Source of the DNA: G965262015 sp965262015
GTDB taxonomy: Bacteria > Spirochaetota > Leptospiria > Turneriellales > CBDBES01
Direction of reading: 5' to 3'
Length of the DNA: 64,000 nt
NCBI GenBank assembly: GCA_965262015.1
Contig: OZ253494.1
Span: 1,798,001-1,862,000, forward strand
The position numbers and the translations under genes are program-made. Position 1 is the stretch's first letter, and each line of letters starts with the position of its first letter. The notes beneath the pieces were generated by a model, which saw only the letters and a program-made list of their open reading frames with translations, did no database searches and was not told the DNA's origin. Shown here in pieces: positions 59,814 to 64,000 of this stretch.

Positions 59814-61406
59814 GTGTCAAAGTATAATATTCTTATCCCAGATAACCTATCTAACAAGGGTGTAACGTTGTTAGAAGATTCAGGGTTGTTTGATGTGTAT
59901 GCTCACAAAAAAATGTCTAGAGAGGATCTGCTTCAGTCTATAGATAATGTGCATGGTTTAATTATCCGGTCAGCTACTCATGTTGATACTGAAGTGCTTG
60001 AGCTCGCTACAAATCTTAAGGTTGTTATTCGTGCTGGTGTTGGAGTGGATAATATCAACATCCCAGCATGTTCAGCAAAAGGTATTGTTGTTATGAATGC
60101 TCCTATTGGGAATGCTATTTCTACAGCAGAGCAGGCTATTGCACTGATATTTGCATTAGCTAGGAAAATTTCCCAGGCGAATCAATCGATGAAGCTTAAA
60201 AAATGGGAGAAGAATCAATTTGCAGGCAGTCAAATTACAGGTAAGACTCTAGGTGTCATTGGTCTAGGCAGAATTGGTAAAGAAGTGGTTAAGCGGGCCC
60301 AGGGTTTAGGAATGTCCGTTTTAGGTTATGATCCCTTCATACCTCAAGAGAGTCTAGAATATTTACAAATTCAGATTGTAGCACTGAATGATTTACTTAG
60401 GCAATCAGATTATATTACTGTTCATACTCCCCTAACAAAAGAAACCGCATCTTTGATTAATATAAATAATCTCTCTTTATTGAAACCAGGTGTAAGATTG
60501 ATTAATTGTGCAAGAGGTGGGATCTATTCTGAAGAAGCACTTGCAAAAGGTTTAGAAAGTGGACATATTGGAGGGGTAGGGTTAGATGTTTACATAGACG
60601 AGCCTCCGAAAGATGATTTTATACTGTATCAGTTTGATAACTGCATTATGACCCCTCATTTGGGTGCTTCTACTAAAGAGGCACAGCTGGAAGTTGCAAA
60701 AGAAAGTGCAACTTCAATGATATCTTATTTTTGTGATGGCATTGCCAATAACTCCTTAAATTTTCCTACAATGGATCCTGAAGAGATGAATATTTTAATG
60801 CCTTGGTTTAACCTATGTGAAAAATTAGGTAATTTTTTGGCCCAGATAATTGAAACTCCACTAGAGTTTGTTCGTCTTGTTTGTCATGGAGAGTTGGGAG
60901 AGATGAATACACAATCCCTGGGTACGGCAGTTACCAAGGGTATATTACAGTATAGTTTAGGTAGCGGAGTAAATATGGTAAGTGCACCTGTGATAGCAAA
61001 AAACCGAGGGTTAAGTATAGTTGTTGAAAAAGGTGATGAAGAAAAAATGCTACATAGTATGGTGTCCCTTGAGTTTTACATGAATGGTAAAGCCACAGAT
61101 ATGAAGGGGATGCTTCATTGGTCTAAACCTGTGATAGCTAGTTTTGATGGTATGGTTTTAGATGTTGGATTAGAAGGCCATGTATTAGTGATTAAGAATA
61201 GAGATGTGCCTAAAGTTGTTGGTGAAGTTGGCTCTATCCTGGGCGAAGAGAATTTAAATATTGCATCACTAAAACTAGGGCGTAAAGAGAAAGGTGGTGA
61301 GGCATTATTATTTATCCAATTAGATAACCCTGTTACTCCAGATACCTTAGATAAATTAGTTGCCAAAGATTATATTATAAAAGCTCATTATATTCATGTC
61401 TCATAG
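59814..61406 (+). CDS. serA: D-3-phosphoglycerate dehydrogenase
   Basis: A long-form SerA of 530 residues: N-terminal substrate domain; NAD domain with LGVIGLGRIGKEVVKRAQ, NCARGGIYSEEAL (Arg of the active site) and MTPHLGASTKEAQ (active-site His); an intervening ASB-type domain (about 320-450); and a C-terminal ACT domain (about 455-530; DVPKVVGEVGSILGEENLNI) for serine feedback. It catalyses the first step of serine synthesis. The start is GTG at 59814, 4 nt after the preceding gene. The last 11 nt overlap the JAMM protease gene. Confidence 0.96.
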   Translation: MSKYNILIPDNLSNKGVTLLEDSGLFDVYAHKKMSREDLLQSIDNVHGLIIRSATHVDTEVLELATNLKVVIRAGVGVDNINIPACSAKGIVVMNAPIGNAISTAEQAIALIFALARKISQANQSMKLKKWEKNQFAGSQITGKTLGVIGLGRIGKEVVKRAQGLGMSVLGYDPFIPQESLEYLQIQIVALNDLLRQSDYITVHTPLTKETASLININNLSLLKPGVRLINCARGGIYSEEALAKGLESGHIGGVGLDVYIDEPPKDDFILYQFDNCIMTPHLGASTKEAQLEVAKESATSMISYFCDGIANNSLNFPTMDPEEMNILMPWFNLCEKLGNFLAQIIETPLEFVRLVCHGELGEMNTQSLGTAVTKGILQYSLGSGVNMVSAPVIAKNRGLSIVVEKGDEEKMLHSMVSLEFYMNGKATDMKGMLHWSKPVIASFDGMVLDVGLEGHVLVIKNRDVPKVVGEVGSILGEENLNIASLKLGRKEKGGEALLFIQLDNPVTPDTLDKLVAKDYIIKAHYIHVS

Positions 61407-61881
61407 TGTGTCGTTTCATTTTACACGTGATGTTATAGCTGCTGTTACAGAGCATGTTGTTCAAGAATACCCTTCCGAAGCGTGTGGTTGGATCATACAG
61501 TCATGCACAGAAGAGTTAAGATATCATCCTGCTGATAATTTACAGGATAAATATCATAAAGTTGATCCAGAGACATTCCCTCGCACATCTAAAGATGCCT
61601 TCTTAATGGATGCTTTAAATCTTACCCGAAATATAGAGCAAGCAGAAAAGCAAGGAGGTAATTTATACTGTATTGTACATTCTCACATTGAAGTGGGTGC
61701 CTATTTTTCTGAAGAAGATATCAAGCAAATGACAGAGCCATCTCAAGAAAAAACTATTTACCCTGCACAGTGTTATCTAGTGGCGAACGTTAACCAGCAT
61801 AAACAAGTAGATGAATATGCTTTGTTTTATTTTACTAATGAGAAAAAAACATTTTTACAGGCAGAAATAAAGATAATTTAA
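61396..61881 (+). CDS. JAMM/MPN-domain metalloprotease (Mec-like, JAB)
   Basis: A 161-residue single JAB domain. The metal site is complete: Glu in PSEACG (about residue 29), then HSHIEVGAYFSEED, which is the exact HxHx7SxxD motif. Bacterial relatives cleave small ubiquitin-like sulphur carriers such as CysO or ThiS adducts in cysteine or cofactor synthesis. No ThiS/MoaD-like or E1-like gene is next to it. The overlap with serA suggests a link to serine-to-cysteine metabolism, which is an inference. Confidence 0.88.
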   Translation: MSHSVSFHFTRDVIAAVTEHVVQEYPSEACGWIIQSCTEELRYHPADNLQDKYHKVDPETFPRTSKDAFLMDALNLTRNIEQAEKQGGNLYCIVHSHIEVGAYFSEEDIKQMTEPSQEKTIYPAQCYLVANVNQHKQVDEYALFYFTNEKKTFLQAEIKII

Positions 61882-61930
61882 TTAACAACCTAGTCTTTAC
61901 TTTCATTGTGTGAGTGGCTTAAGATAGATT

Positions 61931-63190
61931 ATGCATCTTCATCATAAAGTATTACGGACCAACCGAGGTTTAGCTAATTTCAGAGGTAATGCGATTGAAT
62001 TAGTAGATACAGATACGTATATTGATAGAGATGATATCTGTGATTATTCTATTAGTTATTTGGGTAAGATACGATTATTATTAAAAAGCGATCAATCTGT
62101 TCTAGAAGTTAATTTTACTCCTGACATTATTATTTGGTTAGATAAGCTATATTTTGCCAAACTATTTTTTATTGCACTAACTTTCATTATATCCACTCTT
62201 TATATGTTTATAAAATTAGGTACTAGCTACATTGTATTTATTATTTTATTTGCTACACTTAATGCCTCTCTACTATCTTTATTTTTTCGTTATGTAAGTC
62301 TTTCGCCTCATAAAGGATGGCGTTATGTCGTTTTAATGTCTATTGGTTTAAATCTACCCCTGGCACTTTTCTTACCTACTAGTAAGATTTTATGGGGAGC
62401 TTATGTCATTCTTTTTGTTATTTATGGACTTGTTTATAGTATGCAATTATTTAACAAGAAAATAGCTTATTCCATTTTTTTGGGTATTGCTTGGTTTCTA
62501 CTTGTGGTAACTTGTTTTCACTGGTTCATAGTCTCTCTTAAATTCTATTCCGATATAGCCTATTACAGGCAATTTAATACCATTTCAATTGAATTGTGCA
62601 AAATATCTAGTTGTAAGAAAAAAATACCCAATATGTTTCATTTGGCAAATAAGGTCGCTAAAAAATCTTCATCTTGGGTTAAAAATGATCTAATCTATAA
62701 TAAACATTTTCTATGGGTAGCACCTTCTACGTGGCAAGTAAATTGGCATTTTATCTGGCAAAAATGGTTGTACGCAAAAAAAATAATATTCCAAATTCAG
62801 CCCCTTAAACCCGCAGTTGTGGTGCACGTGTCTGAGCAACAATTTATGGCCACCATGGGCATTTATTCATTAACATGGCCAGGGTTCATGCAAATATTGA
62901 CGAAGTATCTTCAGTACCAAAAAAACTTTCTTATGACCAAAGAATTATTGAGAGTACCTGTTAAAAAGATCAAACTAACTCACCTTAAGAGTGAGGCTTA
63001 TATACACCAGATAGCTTATTTCAATTTTAATACACAAAACGAAACAGTCATTAGTTTTGTTGGTATACCGTTGTCGCCTAATGAGATGATATTGTGGTCA
63101 TTAGAACAACAAGATGTAAACTATCTAAGTGATAGTTCAGTAGGTTATACCCTAAAAAATATTTCACAAGGTTTATTCTTGCCCCGGTAA
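61931..63190 (+). CDS. Polytopic membrane protein, function unknown
   Basis: I recognise no family. Residues 1-75 are soluble and beta-rich, with IELVDTDTYIDRDD. About five hydrophobic segments follow (roughly 77-97, 101-120, 136-155, 160-180 and 184-205). A C-terminal region of about 200 residues is predicted extracytoplasmic (LAKKSSSW..., rich in Trp and Lys), possibly beta-rich at the end (TQNETVISFVGIPLSP). It is separated by 1 nt from truB, so co-transcription is likely. Confidence 0.65.
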   Translation: MHLHHKVLRTNRGLANFRGNAIELVDTDTYIDRDDICDYSISYLGKIRLLLKSDQSVLEVNFTPDIIIWLDKLYFAKLFFIALTFIISTLYMFIKLGTSYIVFIILFATLNASLLSLFFRYVSLSPHKGWRYVVLMSIGLNLPLALFLPTSKILWGAYVILFVIYGLVYSMQLFNKKIAYSIFLGIAWFLLVVTCFHWFIVSLKFYSDIAYYRQFNTISIELCKISSCKKKIPNMFHLANKVAKKSSSWVKNDLIYNKHFLWVAPSTWQVNWHFIWQKWLYAKKIIFQIQPLKPAVVVHVSEQQFMATMGIYSLTWPGFMQILTKYLQYQKNFLMTKELLRVPVKKIKLTHLKSEAYIHQIAYFNFNTQNETVISFVGIPLSPNEMILWSLEQQDVNYLSDSSVGYTLKNISQGLFLPR

Positions 63191-63191
63191 G

Positions 63192-64000
63192 ATGAGAGAT
63201 AAACCGCATTTCTTGTTTATTGATAAGCCTAAAGGTATGACATCTAGAAAGAGTATGGAATCTATATTCCATACTCTTAACCTAGAGAAGAAAACCAAAA
63301 GAGGGTTAGAAGGAATTTTAGATCCTTTTGCCACGGGCCTTGTAATTGTTGGGATTGGTAAGGCAACTAAATATTTAGCGTATTTTCATGATTTAATAAA
63401 AGAGTATAAAGCTGTTATTTCTTTGGGTACAGCTACGGACTCAATGGATTGCACAGGGGATGTAATTGAAGTAAAACCAGTTCCTACATTAAATTGCAAA
63501 GATGTGGTACAAATATCTTCTCAATTTATTGGCGATATATGGCAAACACCACCTCTTTATTCTAATATTAAAGTAAATGGTAAAAGAGCACATAGAATGG
63601 CACGTGCTGGTATGTCATTTACATTACCAAAACGTAAAGTACATATTGAGAATATTGATATTGTACAAGTTGCCCATCAAGAAATTCATTTTCATTGTAG
63701 GGTTTCGTCTGGAACTTATATTCGCTCTTTGGCTTATGATATGGCCATACAGTTAAATACAGTGGGGCATTTGAAAGAATTACGTAGAAGTAAGATTGGC
63801 TTTTTTTCTCTAGATAATCATCCAACCCCCAAACTACACACAGATCCTATCTCTTATACTTCTAGTGATATATACACTTCTTTATACTGGCTCCCAGAGA
63901 TTATTCTAGATAGTGAAAGTGTAATTAATCTACATCACGGCAGAAAGTTACATTCTTCGGTTAAGGATGGTTTATATAAAGTTATTTGTAAAACAAAGTT
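63192..64000 (+). CDS. truB: tRNA pseudouridine(55) synthase TruB (runs off the window end)
   Basis: The ATG at 63192 opens a frame with no stop before the window end. It starts FLFIDKPKGMTSRKS, has the catalytic-Asp motif ILDPFATGLV (usual TLDPLATG), YKAVISLGTATDSMD, QTPPLYSNIKVNGKRAHRMAR and CRVSSGTYIRSLAYD. TruB makes pseudouridine at position 55 in the T-loop of tRNAs. About 269 residues are visible; the C-terminal domain is cut off. Confidence 0.95.
   Translation, partial: MRDKPHFLFIDKPKGMTSRKSMESIFHTLNLEKKTKRGLEGILDPFATGLVIVGIGKATKYLAYFHDLIKEYKAVISLGTATDSMDCTGDVIEVKPVPTLNCKDVVQISSQFIGDIWQTPPLYSNIKVNGKRAHRMARAGMSFTLPKRKVHIENIDIVQVAHQEIHFHCRVSSGTYIRSLAYDMAIQLNTVGHLKELRRSKIGFFSLDNHPTPKLHTDPISYTSSDIYTSLYWLPEIILDSESVINLHHGRKLHSSVKDGLYKVICKTK

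Overview
The window looks like chromosomal DNA of a spirochaete with an AT-rich genome (about one-third G+C by eye). The evidence is two tandem FlaB-type flagellins, a FliA/WhiG-type sigma factor, an SthK-like cyclic-nucleotide-gated potassium channel, many exported proteins with relaxed lipoboxes, and spirochaete-like envelope proteins. A small-genome lineage such as Brevinema is possible, but genus cannot be fixed from this sequence alone.

Region 1 (1-12.6 kb) is accessory and repeat-rich. After the end of a CPBP protease gene and a membrane protein, it holds a decayed IS30-like element and a 1630-residue predicted lipoprotein with 18 NHL repeats (three sets of six). A 240-bp satellite-like tandem array follows, then two paralogous NHL lipoprotein genes. 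In both paralogues the ATG and ribosome-binding site are separated from the signal-peptide region by a pure heptanucleotide tract (CAAGCAA), 9 units in one and 15 in the other. Both currently read out of frame. This is the strongest candidate for an undescribed system: a phase-variable family of NHL-propeller surface proteins. A third paralogue with an intact start and no tract lies at 26.1-26.6 kb, bounded by two short deletion derivatives of the same IS-like element.

Region 2 (12.7-25.5 kb) is core: rpmB, then a probable envelope operon (PD40/OmpA protein with an 11-residue repeat, lipoprotein MsrB, two large propeller-like exported proteins, HemD-like protein), the flaB pair, yicC, an RNase Z-like hydrolase and a DMT permease. 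Region 3 (25.5-34.7 kb) holds five tRNA genes, tas, the CNG channel, a predicted outer-membrane protein, ftsW, prfA, dcd, ssrA (tmRNA) and rlmN. Several RNA genes physically overlap protein genes here.

Region 4 (34.9-47.4 kb) is an acyl-CoA metabolism locus: SDR/FabI-like reductase, exported alpha/beta hydrolase, three acyl-CoA dehydrogenases, a stand-alone DUF35 protein, an acyl-CoA ligase fused to DUF35, two thiolase-fold proteins lacking the usual nucleophilic cysteine, and a MaoC-like hydratase. The plus-strand genes overlap by ATGA or abut, so they form one operon. Two of the dehydrogenases share a block that appears recently gene-converted.

Region 5 (47.4-64 kb) is housekeeping: priA, mtaB, a TPR protein, fliA, rsmA, serC, a MlaC-like protein with a TolC-family protein, smpB (partner of the ssrA above), a PlsC-GpsA fusion, serA overlapping a JAMM protease, a membrane protein and the start of truB. 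Remnants of the IS30-like element are scattered through most intergenic gaps.
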